A stretch of DNA of 64,000 nt, taken from Siderastrea siderea. Taxonomy: Eukaryota > Cnidaria > Anthozoa > Scleractinia > Rhizangiidae. The position numbers and the translations under genes were made by a program. Below, in pieces: positions 23,018 to 35,380 of the stretch. The first letter of the stretch is position 1. Each line of letters begins with the position of its first letter. The notes below the pieces were generated by a model, which was not told the DNA's origin, made no database searches, and saw nothing but the letters and a program-made list of their open reading frames with translations. Where the stretch lies: assembly GCA_964030785.1 (NCBI GenBank), contig OZ034971.1, positions 40,554,304 to 40,618,303 on the forward strand, given 5' to 3'.

Positions 23018-24715
23018 ATGCCGACCAAAACCCTTCTCAAAAGAACTCTTCTCCTGATGGCCTATTGTATGTTTGGATCGTGGTTATTTCATTATGTAGA
23101 AAAGACTCCAATTACTTACAGCGAGATGTCAGCTAACATGCTTGATGAGCTCCACCGCAAATACAATGTAACCATGAATCAATCTGAATTTATGAAGTTT
23201 GCGGAAGATGCTTATAAAGCCATCAAAGTGGGAAAGAAGGTGGACTGGAGCTTTCTTAATGCGACTTCCTATGTATTTTCAATAGTTACAACGGTAGGTA
23301 TGTATGGCGAGCATCTACACCCTCAATTCTGTCCTGAGCGACACTCCAAAGAAGATTGTAGTCTGCCCAATCGAATGGATTAAACGATTTTTTTTGAATG
23401 GATTAAACGATACCGCTGGCTCATAGGTGTGCTGGGCCAAGGTCCGGTTTCTATATCGCGAAAAGGACAGAAACAATGTCATCCCCATTCCCCCTCAATG
23501 GGATGTTGGTCGATCATAGTCCCGCTGCACTTTATTAACCAATAAAATAAAATCCCCTTCGTGTATTTCTTGATTATATGCGATAGAAAAACTGCAAATT
23601 TCTTGAATAAGAGAACAACAAGGTAGACTGACTCCAATTTTTGGCGCTCCCCTCGCGTCGCGTCTCCTCGAAATTTCGCGCGCGTGCGTGTGTGTATTTC
23701 GCCCGCCCCACAATCGCGATCGCCAAAATGAGAGACTACTCGCAGTCTAACAACAAGGCGGTACGTCGCGTCGCAGTATGGGAACGTCACGGTTTGTCGA
23801 AAGTTCCATGCCTTTCTTAGTGGGCTACGCGATAATTGTGGTGGTTCGTAGGCGTTCCTTAGCCCTCAACTACGTGTATTGGGTAGCTGTGTGTATCCCT
23901 TTGATATCAGTTAAGCTACGAACACCGTTTCCAATTTGTCCCAAAATGTTTCACCTTGTTCCCTACACCTATCCTTGAAATACGTTTGTTCACTGACTCA
24001 TTCTTTGCAGCTCGCGCTGTCATTTTATTTCTTATTTTTAATTGTATGTCTCGCTCAATTAACTTTTTTTTTAGGATATGGCCACATGACTCCAGAGACA
24101 ATGCTTGGGCAGCTTTTAACTGTTTTGTACGCACTCGTTGGCTTACCTATATCCATGTTGGCCTTGAAAGCAATTGGTGAAGTCATTGCCAGTGGCGTAC
24201 GCTCGCTGGTTTTGAAAACTGAAAAGCTCCTCTTCAAGAAAAGACACGTCCACAGAATCAGAACAAAAACGTTTCTTGGAACATGCCTGCTCATGATATT
24301 TTTCCTTTTGCTGGGAACTGTAATGGAAATGTTAGCCGAAGGGTGGAGCTTTGTGGAAGGTATATACGTCTGGTTTGTCACATTTGCCACCATTGGGTTT
24401 GGCGATTACGTACCATTTCAAGCTATGGAGCAGAAGGCAAAATACAGAAAGAAGGGCCTTTGGGTTTTCCTTTTTGGCTTAGCATTTTTTATGCTGGCTG
24501 GTCTTTGTGTTGTTTCCGCGGTGTTGACTTCACTTGTTCAAGCAGCGGAGGAAATAAGAAAGAAAACAATGCGGGTTGGCGTTAGGTTCAAGAGAAGCAA
24601 GTTATTGAGATTTGCAGTGTACAAAGTTAACCATGGAGGGGAAAGCGAACAAAAGAACAACGAACTTGTGCTTACTGGAAAAAATGGGCTTAAACCAAGA
24701 TCAAAATCTATTTAA
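23018..24715 (+). CDS. Two-pore-domain K+ channel (K2P), copy 3; exons 23018-23297 and 24075-24715
   Basis: Predicted 306-aa K2P leak channel. M1 at about residues 8-27 (MAYCMFGSWLF); cap with sequons NVT (50-52) and NQS (54-56) and no cysteine; pore 1 TTVGYGH (91-97); M2 at about 107-130 with GLPISM; M3 at about 160-180; pore 2 TIGFGD (199-204); M4 with GLCVVSAVL; a strongly basic C-tail. The intron (23298-24074) has donor GTATGT and acceptor TTTTTTTTAG at the shared phase-1 site. ATG 23018 follows an AG at 23007-23008. From about codon 9 onward, including intron and 3' flank, it is nearly identical to copy 4; the first eight codons and the upstream DNA differ completely. The intron holds a deletion-derived MITE. 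No lesion seen. Confidence 0.93.
23624..23749. mobile_element. Half-deleted fold-back MITE in copy 3 intron (family B)
   Basis: It is flanked by ACAACAAGG at 23615-23623 and 23750-23758, exactly the target duplication seen around the full copy at 29127-29357. Only seven bases of the left arm (TAGACTG) remain; the centre and right arm (to CGCAGTCTA) are kept. The insertion therefore predates the copy 3/4 duplication and was later deleted internally here. Confidence 0.9.
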
Positions 24716-25900
24716 GATAACCGTCATACGGACAAGATCTTGTGGTTGTTGCACCGGGCAACAAGGGTCACGTGGAGACACTTTAGTGCCACAATTTTAG
24801 GATTTGTATGGAATTTGATCGCTAGTTTAGCCAGGAAACCTATAATTTTTCCACTCGTGTTTCCTGTTTTTCTCCCGCTAAAACAATCCTTTCCATGTAT
24901 CTCTTGAACAACAATCGCCAATTGACAGAAGACACAAAAGGTAAATATTGGATGTTTTAACACAGAATTCCACTTCAGACCTTTCAGTCTCATCAGCAAA
25001 ATCAAACGTTGCAGCATACAGGATTATTATGTAATCAAAACCGGAAATCGACTGTTCTCATCGATTGCGTATGCTTCACAATCAACACAAGTGTAATCAC
25101 GATATGCTTCTGACAAAAACCTATTCTAAGAACATACCGCTGTTCGCTGTGATCTAACGCTATTTCTCTTAAATTTTACCCCAACGTATTGAAATTTACA
25201 GAGCGTGAAATCATTGATAAACGACACAATGTATCAACAGGATCCCTAGGCATCCTGTTGTCTGATACTGAAATCACCGCCTAAAAACAACAAACTAGGT
25301 ATCTCCGACAAAGCCTGATCATACAGCGAATTCCCTCTCTTAGGAATACCGAAGAGCTCACGAACATCAGCAAATCTTCAGGAGAGCTCACGAAAATAAC
25401 CACAGAAATATGCAACTCCACTACAATGTCTCGTAGTTGCTATCGCAACCACGAGATAAAAAAATTAAGGATTTTCTTCCTTTGGGCGTTCAGCCTCGTT
25501 CACTAGTGAAAATCTTTTGTAAGCTTTACTGCCCCTTTTAAAATTCCTCGCTGAGAATGTTTTGGGGGGTGGTGGGTGGGTGAAAGAGGCCTACCCCTCT
25601 CGTAGAGTGAACCGTTGACACTATTTTACATTAATGAAGCTGCATAAAATACTCCAGCTCGATAGACAACTGTATGTCCACTTTTTATTGCTTTACGACC
25701 AGACCTAACCATGCTCATATTGAATTTAAGTTAGGTTGATATATAATAAAATGGTGTTAATGGTTAAATTGAAAGCCTGGACACACCATTTGCTACCATA
25801 AAATTTTGTATTGTAGATCAACTTCTCCCACAAATTGCTTCCGTACCTTGTACATAGTTTGTTCTATACACGGCTGTTTTTTTAACCAGATTTAAAATAA
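24716..25900. other. 3' flank of K2P copy 3, duplicated at 30327-31530
   Basis: Non-coding DNA closely matching the 3' flank of copy 4, with small indels and a G-run length difference (25560 against 31165). Similarity stops near 25890, where a 2.1-kb block absent from the copy 4 side begins. Confidence 0.8.
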
Positions 25901-25979
25901 TAGCGGGCCGGGGCACCATTGCTAAGCAAATGTGGTAACCTATCAAGCCAAGAAATTTTGGTAGTGACGTAACAGTCAA

Positions 25980-26063
25980 GTGACCGTCCGTCAACCTCGT
26001 TCCCAGGGTCCTCTCTCTTTCTCCCTCGAGAAAGTACCCTGGTTTCGGCTGGTCACGTGGCAC
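25980..26063. repeat. CCTCGTTCCCAGGGTCC repeat, left copy
   Basis: About 80 bp reading CCTCGTTCCCAGGGTCCTCT, CTCGAGAAAGTACCCTGG and GGCTGGTCACGTG. The reverse complement occurs at 27158-27243 with few mismatches. A shorter relative sits at 61605-61683. Confidence 0.75.
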
Positions 26064-27157
26064 CCAAAATCTGGGTGCTAACAAGAATGTGCTACAGGGG
26101 AGGGGTAGCAAAGTGTAAGATTGTCACTAGTGTCAGAATGGTGGAAAAGTACTAGAGGTGATGTAAGCTTTTTCAGGAATATTTGTGGTGATAAGAACTC
26201 CTTTTATAGACAAGAATTTCTTCATGCATACGAACGTTCGACATCGAAGCGGTCCATGTTATTATCGACTCAGAAAAACACGTTTACAAGTCTCTGAATT
26301 TCAAAACACTGTCGCTAACCATCGCCATAGTCAACGGAAGCCGGCACGAGTCACAACATAACAAATTTACAACAAGGAGAGCCGTCGGCTTTATGCTTTA
26401 CGGAGCTCGAAATGAGATGGAGTGTCAAGGATTAAGAAGGACTAATTTATTTTTGGCATATCCAAGGAGCAGCAGAATTTTCGGCAACCGTACACAAGAC
26501 AGACAAACGGTGCGATGGTAAAATCAGTTTAAATACGCCGCGCCAACCGACTGAAACCACCGTTCTTGCAAGAATTTGAAGGTAATTTGTTTTATTCCTG
26601 TCGAGTAGGCGAAATTGCTCTCACACCGCCGATTGACAGAAAAAAAACTAACTTTTTTCACCACAAAACAGTGACATGACAAAATGGAAAATGTGCTAAA
26701 CTAAATAACATTTATAATTAAGAGCTTTGTGAAGGTTGTACTCTGGCCTGCAGGATTATACCATTACATCGAAGCTTGTAGATAAAAATACACAAGTGCA
26801 GCGTGGGCTTTTATTATCAAGGCCAATAAATAAAATATGTAGCAAACAAATGAGTGTGTGACATTTTGTTTGGGCAATACGAGCAGCTTCTTATCAAACG
26901 CCTTCAGCAAATTCAAAACAGATCGAGCCTACCGTAAAATATTTTGTTGATGGGAAATCTGCATTATTTGTGCTTCTGAAACGCCGCAGATAGTGGACTG
27001 TAGATTTTTTTAGCGTCCCTGTCTTTGAAAAGAAGTGAGCTAATGACTTCCATTCCTCTGTCTTTGTGCCAGTTTGAAAAGATTTACATTCGCTTTTCCC
27101 TTCGCTTCTTGAAGAAAAGCGAGTCCACCCTGGTGGGGAGCTGTTTGCTTAAGGGAG

Positions 27158-27243
27158 ACACGTGACCAGCCGAAACCAGGGTACTTTCTCGAGGGAGGAA
27201 GAGAGAGGACCCTGGGTACGAGGTTGACCGCCCGTCCGTCCGC
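27158..27243. repeat. CCTCGTACCCAGGGTCC repeat, right inverted copy
   Basis: Reverse complement of 25980-26063. The pair could be the ends of a 1.26-kb inverted-repeat element or two separate palindromic-MITE insertions; no target duplication decides it. Confidence 0.7.
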
Positions 27244-27499
27244 ACCACAGGATCACCAATATGAGGTGGCACACATGATAACCCTGTGCCATATCCCGCG
27301 TTTTTGGCCCGAAACCGTATGATGACCCGCGTTTTAGCAAAGACTACAAAAGTCAAAAACAATTTTATTAATAAAAAGAAAAAGTTCAAAAGAATACTCA
27401 GTTGTCTTTTTGGTGGAAGGCAAAAAGTTACGAATTTGCCTTCGAGGACCTCATCTCAAGTTGTCGGTTCTGCTGCGAACTCGGTCGGCACTACGCTTA

Positions 27500-27815
27500 A
27501 ATTCACTGCATTTGGCAGCCGTCCCGAGGCCAAACCTAGCAGAGCTAGTCCTTCTGGTTTTCTCTGTCCACAACCATGGTTTTTGTGGCGGTCCGCACAC
27601 ATTTTCCCTAGAAAAACACCCGCGTTTATCGTAACACCGTAACTTGCGTAACTCGCGTAACTCGAAGTACATCGCTTGAATTCGTAGCATGTGGCAATGG
27701 TTCGGATATCAAACATGGCAGAGCTAGTACCTTTAGGTATTTTCTGTCTGCAACCATGGTTTTTGCAGTGGTCCGAACACATTTCCCTAAGAAAAACACC
27801 CCTGTTTATGTCAAT
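27500..27815. repeat. Imperfect tandem duplication, about 180-bp period
   Basis: GCAGAGCTAGTCCTTCTGG and CAACCATGGTTTTTGTGGCG recur about 180 bp downstream as GCAGAGCTAGTACCTTTAGG and CAACCATGGTTTTTGCAGTG, followed in both by GAAAAACACCC. No known product. Confidence 0.65.
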
Positions 27816-28009
27816 CCAGCTGCGATTAATAAACAACTGTTTATGTGTTAAAATGAATCACAATTTAACATCTTAACAGAAGTTGTGCACTGCTTAGCGT
27901 TTTCCCTTTTCATTCCAGCGGTTTGGCGGCTCGGCGGTTTGAACCTCAGGAGTAGCAAAGTTTTTTTTTTTTCCATTTTTTTGAAATTACTTTTTAAAAA
28001 AGATTAAAT

Positions 28010-28513
28010 TCCAGCAAAAATCAGCATATAACATTCATGTTACATGTCTACCAGCTAACAGAAAAAGTAACTTTGCCGGGTTAATAAATTATAAAATTAT
28101 AATAAACAAAAGTCGCGTTTTCTATCTAAACAAAACTGGGAGTTAAACGTGTTGTATCATTTTTTCTGCTGCCTCTGTGACATGACCCGTGCGTCTCTTA
28201 GATGAAAAAGCGTTAGATAACATTTCATACAAAGATGTGTCATTTATAAGTATCTCATCACTGATTGTAATGCAATTGATATTTTTTTAAATCTGCAACT
28301 CATAGTATCACGATAATTAACACCATTACTATCAAAAAATCAACAACGTGACGGGCGTCCGTTCAGCAACAAGCCTGTTTAACAAAGAAATACCGTATGT
28401 AGTGAGATTTTTACATATAAATCCTCAAAAGCCAGGTGTTTGAGTGGGAACAAATCACCTGCTGTGTGTCACGTACAGCGTTAACACACTGATCCATCGG
28501 TCTTTTATCCCAG
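28010..28513. other. 5' flank of K2P copy 4, shared with copy 5 flank
   Basis: This stretch matches the upstream of copy 5 in two pieces (31640-31863 and 35012-35505), which are separated there by a LINE-bearing insertion. It ends in TTTTATCCCAG (AG at 28512-28513), 2 bp before the start codon, a candidate 5'-UTR intron acceptor. Confidence 0.7.
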
Positions 28514-28515
28514 AG

Positions 28516-30326
28516 ATGAATGCTCTTTTTAGGAAAAGTCTGTGGAGAACTCTTCTCTTGGTGGCCTACTGCATGTTTGGATCGTGGTTGTTTCATTATG
28601 TAGAAAAGACACCAATTACTTACAGCGAGATGTCAGCTACGATGCTTGATGAGCTCCACCGCAAATACAATGTAACCATGAATCAATCTGAATTTATGAA
28701 GTTTGCGGAAGATGCTTATAAAGCCATCAAGGTGGGCAGGAAGGTGGACTGGAGCTTTCTTAATGCGACTTCCTATGTATTTTCAATAGTTACAACGATA
28801 GGTATGTATGGCGAGCGTCTATACCCTCAATTCTGTTCTGAGCGACACTCCAAAGAAGATTGAAGTCTGCCCAACCGAATGGATTAAACGATTTTTTTGA
28901 ATGGATTAAACGATACCGATGGCTCATAGGTGTGCTGGGCCGAGGTGCGGTTTCTATATCGCGAAAAGGGCAGAAACAATATCATCCCCCTTCCCCCTCA
29001 ATGGGATTTTGGTCGATCATAGTCCCGCTGCACTTTATTAACCAATAAAATAAAATCCCCTTCGTGTATTTCTTGATTATATGCGATAGAAAAACTGCAA
29101 ATTTCTTGAATAAGAGAACAACAAGGTAGACTGTGAGTAGTCTCTAATTTTGGCGATCGCGATTGTGGGGCGGGCGAAATACACACACGCACGCGCGCGA
29201 AATTTCGAGGAGAAGCGATGCGAGGGGAGCGCCAAAAATTACTAATTTTTGGCGCTCCCCTCGCGTCGCGTCTCCTCGAAGTTTCGCGCGCGCGCGTGTG
29301 TGTATTTCGCCCGCCCCACAATCGCGATCGCCAAAATTAGAGACTACTCGCAGTCTAACAACAAGGCGGTACGTCGCGTCGCAGTATGGGAACGTCACGG
29401 TGTGTCGAAAGTTCCATGCCTTTCATAGTGGGCTACGCGATAATTGTGGTGGTTCGTAGGCGTTCCTTAGCCCCCAACTACGTGTATTGGGTAGCTGTGT
29501 GTATCCCTTTGATATCAGTTAAGCTATGAACACCATTTCCAATTTGTCCCAAAACGTTTCACCTTGTTCCCTACACCTATCCTTGAAATACGTTTGTTCA
29601 CTGACTCATTCTTTGCAGCGCGCACGGTCATTTTATTTCTTATTTTGAATTGTATGACCCGCTCAATTAACTTTTTTTTTTTTAGGATATGGCCACATGA
29701 CTCCAGAGACAATGCTTGGGCAGCTTTTTACTGTTCTGTACGCGCTCGTTGGCTTACCTATATCCATGTTGGCCTTGAAAGCAATTGGTGAAGTCATTGC
29801 CAGTGGCGTACGCTCGCTGGTTTTGAAAATTGAAAAGCTCCTCTTCAAGAAAAGACGCGTCCACAGAATCAGAACAAAAACGTTTCTTGGAACGTGCCTG
29901 CTAATGATATTTTTCCTTTTGCTGGGAACTGTAATGGAAATGTTAGCCGAAGGGTGGAGCTTTGTGGAAGGTATATACGTCTGGTTTGTCACGTTTGCCA
30001 CCATTGGGTTTGGCGATTACGTACCATTTCAAGCTATGGAGCAGAAGGTAAAATACAGAAAGAAGGGCCTTTGGGTTTTCCTATTTGGCTTAGCATTTTT
30101 TATGCTGGCTGGTCTTTGTGTCGTTTCCGCGGTGTTGACTTCACTTGTTCAAGCAGCGGAGGAAATAAGAAAGAAAACAATGCGGGTTGGCGTTAGGTTC
30201 AAGAGAAGCAAGTTTTTGAGATTTGCAGTGTACAAAGTTAACCATGGAGGGGAAAGCGAACAAAAGAACGACGAACTTGTGCTTACTGGAAAAAATGGGC
30301 TCAAACCGAGATCAAAATCAATTTAA
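28516..30326 (+). CDS. Two-pore-domain K+ channel (K2P), copy 4; exons 28516-28801 and 29686-30326
   Basis: Predicted 308-aa K2P leak channel. M1 at about residues 11-29; cap sequons NVT and NQS; pore 1 TTIGYGH (93-99); pore 2 TIGFGD (201-206); M2-M4 as in copy 3, with about six residue differences in exon 2. ATG 28516 is preferred over the upstream in-frame ATG at 28444 because it aligns with the copy 5 start and lies 2 bp after a CCCAG acceptor-like site. The intron (28802-29685) has GTATGT and TTTTTTTTTTTTAG. The first about 130 bases of the exon and its flank match copy 5, the remainder matches copy 3, so the gene is a mosaic. The intron keeps the full-length family B MITE. No lesion seen. 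Confidence 0.93.
29127..29357. mobile_element. Full-length fold-back MITE in copy 4 intron (family B)
   Basis: The 231-bp element is a near-perfect palindrome: TAGACTGTGAGTAGTCTCT at the left and AGAGACTACTCGCAGTCTA at the right, with arms of about 110 bp meeting near 29238. A perfect 9-bp target duplication, ACAACAAGG (29118-29126 and 29358-29366), points to a Mutator-like origin. Transcribed within the intron, it could form a long hairpin. Confidence 0.93.
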
Positions 30327-31863
30327 GATAACCGTCCTACGGACAAGATCTTGTGGTTGTTGCACCGGGCAACGAGGGTCACGAGGAGACTCTTTAGTGC
30401 CACTTTAAGGATTTGTATGGAATTTGATCGCTAGTTTAGTCAGGAAACTAAAAAGTATTCCATTCGTGTTTCTTGTTTTCTCTCGTTAAAACAATACTGT
30501 ACTTTCCATGTGTCTCTTGAATAACAGTCGCTTATGGACAGAAGGAGCTAAAGGTGAATTGGATGTTTTAACACAGAACTCCACTTTCAATCTCATCAGC
30601 AAAATCAAACATTGCAGCATACAGGATTGTTATGTTGTCAAAACCGGAAAACGACTGTTCTCATCGACTTTGTGGGCTTCACAATCAACAAGAGTGTAAT
30701 CACGATATGCTCCTGACAAAAACCTATTTTAAGAACACATCTCTATTCGCTGTGATGTAACGCTATTTCTCTTAAATTTTACCGCAATGGATTGAATATT
30801 ACTGAGCGTGAAATCATTGATAAACGACACAATTTATCAGCAGGATCCCTAGGCACCCTAGTTCTCTGATAAATCACCGCCTAAAAATAACGAAGGTATC
30901 TCCGACGTAGCCCGATGATACAGCGAATTCTCTCTCTTAGGAATACCGAAGAGCTCGAGAACATTATATCGGCAAATCTTCGCGAGAGCTCTCGAAATTA
31001 ACCACAGAAATATGCAACTCCACTACAATAGCTCGTGGTTGCGATAGCAACCACGAGATAAAAAATAAGGATTTTCTTTCTTTGAGCGTTCAGCCTTGTT
31101 TAGTAGTGTAAATCTTTTGTAAGCGTTACTTCCCCTTTCTAAATTCCTCGGTGACCATTTTTTTTTTGTGGGGAGGGGGGGGGGGGGAGGGGAGTGAAAG
31201 AGGCCTATTCCTCTCGTAGAGTAAATTCGTTGACACTATTTCACATTAATGAAGCTGCATAAAATACTCCAGCTCGATAGACAACTGTATGTCCACTTTT
31301 TATTGCTTTACAACCAGATCTAACCATGTTCATAATGAATTTACGTTAAGTTAATAACAAAATGGTGTTTATGGTTAAAATTCTGCTCTACTTGAAAGCC
31401 TGGACGCTTTATTTGCTACCATAAAATTTCGTGTTGTAGACCAACTTCTCTCACAAATTGCTTCCGTACCGTGTACATGGTTTGTTCTATATATGGCTGT
31501 TCTTTTTTACCATATTTAAAACAATAACAATTAAAAAGCTTGGGTGAAGCAGAATGCAGAGCTTAAAGTCAGATGCGTTGTTTATAAGAACAGCACAATA
31601 TTGAACGATAATAATTCCTTCCCATCAGTAAATGCCAAATTGTGATAAAATCAGCATATAACATTCATGCCACATGTCTACCAGCTAACAGGAAAAATAA
31701 CTTTGTCGGTTTAATAAGTTATAAAGTCATAATAAACAAAATTCGCGTTTTCTATCTAAACAAAGCTGGAAATTAAAAATGTGTTGTATCATTTTTTTTC
31801 TGCAGCCTCTTCGACATGACACGTACATCTCTTTGACGAAAAAGTGTTTTTGTTAGACAACAT
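30327..31863. other. 3' flank of copy 4 and start of copy 5 flank
   Basis: 30327-31530 pairs with the copy 3 3' flank; 31640-31863 pairs with 28010-28245 upstream of copy 4. A G-run lies at 31165-31190. No gene. Confidence 0.75.
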
Positions 31864-32024
31864 TAGCTGGTACCTTGGAACAATCCACCACTCAACAACA
31901 CGATTGACTTTCCCAAGTCCTTTAATTTTTTTTCAGGTCAGTAGGCCTCTCGCGACTTCGTCGCTCGCTCGGTCGCTTCGTGACCTCATTGAAGCTCGCT
32001 TTGCTCGCTTTGCTTGCTTTACTC

Positions 32025-34745
32025 GCAAAACACAGGGCAAATTAAGATCCATTGAAGAGATGGACTTGGAGCAAGAATACAACAACAACTTTCCTTTGAT
32101 CACTGAGGAACATCCAAAACTCAATCAAATTGATAAGGAAAAATGTGAGGGCCTCTTAACTGAAAAAGAAGGCCTAGAAGCAGTGAAGTCGATGGAACTC
32201 GGTAAATCACCGGGTACAGATGGTCTTCCCACTGAATTTTATAAAGTGTTCTGGAAGGATATATCTCCTGTTCTTATTAGTTCCTCTTAATAGAAGCTAT
32301 CAGATCATTGATCCCCAAGAAAGACAAAGCATTAAACGAATTAAAGAACTGGAGGCCTATAACCCTATTAAACTGTGACTACAAAATTGCGGCCAAGGCA
32401 ATTGCTACTCGTCTCAAGTCTGTGTTGTCGGATCTAACAGAGTACGACAAGAGTGGCTTCTTGAAAGGCCGTTCTATTGCAGAAAATATTTGCTTTTAAA
32501 ATCAACAATGTTATTTCATACACACTCCTCTTCGTCGATTTTGAAAAACCTTACGATACTATCGAATGGTCCTTTGTTCGAAAATCCCTAGAGCATTTTG
32601 GTTTTGGTTCATCTTTTTTTAATTGGATCAGTCTATTTTATAACGATATCCAAAGCTGTATAATAAACAATGGCTGGTCAGGGGCTTTCTTCGAGTTGGG
32701 TAGGGGTGTAAGGCAGGGCTGTCCGCTCTCATCTTACCTTTTTATTCTTTGTGTCGAGGTGCTAGCTTAACAGCTATACGGAGGGATAACGAAATTAAAG
32801 GAATCTCTGTAGGAAATGTCGAATGTAAGATAAGTCAGTTTGCGGATGACACGACAATGATTCTAGATGGCTCACAAGTGTCGCTTGAGAGGTCCTTTGC
32901 ATTGCTAGACAGCTTCGGTCAATTGTCTGGCCTACGAGTTATCTGCGAAAAAACTGACAGAAGTTCTTTGGATAGGATCCAAGACAGGTTCAAATCAAAT
33001 TATGTGCACAGAAAAAACTTGACATGGGCAAGTGGTAAAGTTAAAGCTTTAGGTGTTTGGTTTTGTACGGACCAAAATTTAGGAATGAAAATGAATTATG
33101 AAGAGAAGGTTCGGAAAGTTGAGGATATCCTTAACAACTGGCAAAATAAGAGATTAACGCTTTCAGGAAAAATTACAGTTATAAAGGCTTTAGCCGCTTC
33201 TCATCTTGTATACGTTATGTCGTCACTATGTACATGTTCTAAATCGTTAAGAGCAACAAATGACCTGCTTTTCAAATTCTTATGGGATGGGAAAGGGGAC
33301 AAAATTAAACGGACTGAAATGATAGCTGATTATTGCGATGGTGGTCAAAAAATGTTAGACATAACGGAGTTTAATAAATCTTTGAAGATTGCGTGGATAT
33401 TAAAATACATTTCTGATGAGTGCAGATCTAAATGGAAGTGTTTTTTGATTTCCATCTTTCTAAATTGGGAGGGAGGCAAATTAGATTTTCTTGGGAACTT
33501 GAGTAAAAAAGATGCTACAAAACTCAATGTCAAAGATAATTTCCTCCAAGAACTTATAGACATTTGGGCAGACTTTAACTACAGAGATTCTTTTGACTCC
33601 CAACGTGACTTTAGTGGTAGTCTGATATGGAATAACTCATTAGTAAGAATTGCTGGTAGGGCTATCTTCTACAAGAACTGGGCAAAAGCCGGAGTAAAAA
33701 ATATCAAAGACCTCATGAATGATGAGTATGAGGTCACAACTTATAGAAACTTTAAAGAGAAGTCTTGTTTTCCTGTTTCCTTCCTTGAATTTTACGGAGT
33801 GGCCTCGGCCATAAGGTCCGCCATGAAGACTTTGAAAATGAAAGCACAAAGTGAAAACGATCAAGGGATTTCAGTACAAAAACTGATTGCAGCAACTAAG
33901 CCAACCAAGTTAGCATATGAAATTCTAATAAATAAAAAATCCACTCGACTGTAAACTTCAAGCTGTGGAGGATTTGAACTGGACTTTTATTTATTCACTT
34001 CCAAGGATATGCACAGTAAGTACTAAACTAAGGAATTTCCAGTTCAAATTCCTCCACAGACGTATAGCAACAAATTCCTTTCTTTTCAAAATTCGAATGT
34101 CGGATACAGCTCTTTGTTATGTATACAAAACAGACGAGGAAACACTAATTCATCTTTACTGGGAATGTTCAGTAACAAAAACCTTTTGGCAAAGTGTGAA
34201 AGAATTCTTCGTTTCAATCCATCTTATACCAGCCTCACGCATTTTAGATATATATCAATGTTTAGGCTTCGGAGGAGAGGAAGATGATATGTATTACTAA
34301 ACCACTGTTTACTCCTTGCAAGACATTATACCTATTGCTGTAAATTTAAGAATATCTCTCCATAAATCGGAGAATAGCTGAAATTCAATCTTGAAATTGA
34401 CAAACGAGTTTCTGTGGTGACAGGTTCAAAGAACAAATTTCAGCAGAGATGGTGAAAAATTCTCCAGGCACTATAAGAAGTGGCTTCTTACACTATAAGA
34501 AGTGGCTTCTTACACTACTTTATTCTCCTCCTTTTGTAAATCCAAAACCAATTTTTGCTTAAGTATTTTTTTTAGCCGGGTTCCTCCCTTTTTTATCCTG
34601 CTCTCCGTCTACTTCGCCTTAAATTTGTTCTCCCCCCCACTTTTTTTTAATTTAATTATTTATTTTTTCTAGTCATGTGAACCTGTGTAAATGTGAACTG
34701 TTACAATAAAGTGTCAAAAAAAAAAATAGAAAATAATAAAAAAAG
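32025..34745 (+). mobile_element. Degenerate L1/Tx1-like LINE, 5'-truncated, with poly(A) tail
   Basis: The translated pieces give a non-LTR reverse transcriptase in order: SPGTDGLPTEFYK, NWRPITLLNCDYKIAAKAIA, SGFLKGRSI, LFVDFEKPYDTIEW, RQGCPLSSYLFILC, and the catalytic FADDTT near 32845. A long C-terminal region follows, ending in a zf-RVT-like segment (HLYWEC). At least four frame breaks (near 32290, 32495, 32765 and 33955) kill it, and the endonuclease part is absent. The 3' end has AATAAA at 34706 and an A-rich tail (34717-34745). It interrupts the flank shared by copies 4 and 5. Confidence 0.85.
34485..34517. repeat. Short tandem duplication in LINE 3' end
   Basis: CACTATAAGAAGTGGCTTCT is repeated once head to tail, and each unit is itself palindromic (AAGAAG-TGG-CTTCTT). 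Confidence 0.7.
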
Positions 34746-35175
34746 AATACAACACCATGTCTTGAAAGCCGACACCAATTTGCATAAGCGGTTGAAATTA
34801 GTCACACAACGTGGCGCTGCCTCGCTTAGTGAGAGAAACGTGCGACTTTTCTTGAAATTCTCGCAAAGGGGATCTTTTCGATTTAAACCAAATTGCGCAC
34901 ATCCGTGCCACGAAAGTATAGAAATGGCGTGGTTGTGGCTGTTTGTAACTTAGCCGTTTTTCCGTGATGAGTGGAGAACAGCTAATCCCCTTCACGTACC
35001 ATATATAAGATTTCTTACAAAGACATGTCATTTATTAGAATCTCATTACTGATTGTAATGTAATTGATATGTTTGTTTTTAAATCTGCATCTCATAGTAT
35101 CACGATAATTAACACCATCACTATCAAACTGATCAACAACGTGACAAGCGTCCGTTCAGCAACAAGCCTGTGTAA

Positions 35176-35380
35176 CCCTTTCACTCCCAAGAGTGCCTTA
35201 AATCAAAATTCAAGACAAATCTCAAATTTCATTTTGTAAAAAACTTAAATATGAACAATACCATGTGAAAGTACTGCCAACGAGGTTTCATTTGAATGGT
35301 CACACCATAGGATTTCATCCACAGACTCGGGACTTAAAATCACCTTAATGTCTCGATAACTGACTCGGGGAGTGAAAGGG
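35176..35380. mobile_element. TTAA-targeting MITE with CCCTTTCACTCCC ends
   Basis: The left CCCTTTCACTCCC and right GGGGAGTGAAAGGG are inverted. At the matching place upstream of copy 4 (about 28378-28383) the sequence is simply GTTTAACAAAGAAA, so that locus shows the empty TTAA target. Flanks here are GTAA and ATAA, worn copies of TTAA. TTAA targets and CCC ends suggest a piggyBac-like MITE. Confidence 0.75.

Larger units (their letters stand above)
25905..28005. other. 2.1-kb insertion block between copies 3 and 4
   Basis: Compared with the copy 4-5 spacer, the alignment breaks near 25890/31520 and resumes near 28010/31640, so this block is extra (the other side has about 120 unmatched bases). 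It contains two inverted copies of a CCTCGTNCCCAGGGTCC repeat and a tandem duplication, listed separately. No gene recognised. Confidence 0.6.

Noticed and set aside
28444..28515. Earlier start codon for K2P copy 4 at 28444
   Set aside because: The extra 24 residues have no counterpart in copy 5 or 3, and a CCCAG acceptor-like site separates them from the conserved ATG at 28516.
29163..29459. 98-aa frame and minus-strand partners in the copy 4 intron
   Set aside because: They are translations of the two arms of the palindromic family B MITE.
32749..33954. 401-aa frame as a host gene
   Set aside because: It is the C-terminal part of a LINE reverse transcriptase (FADDTT motif), flanked by further frame-broken LINE pieces.
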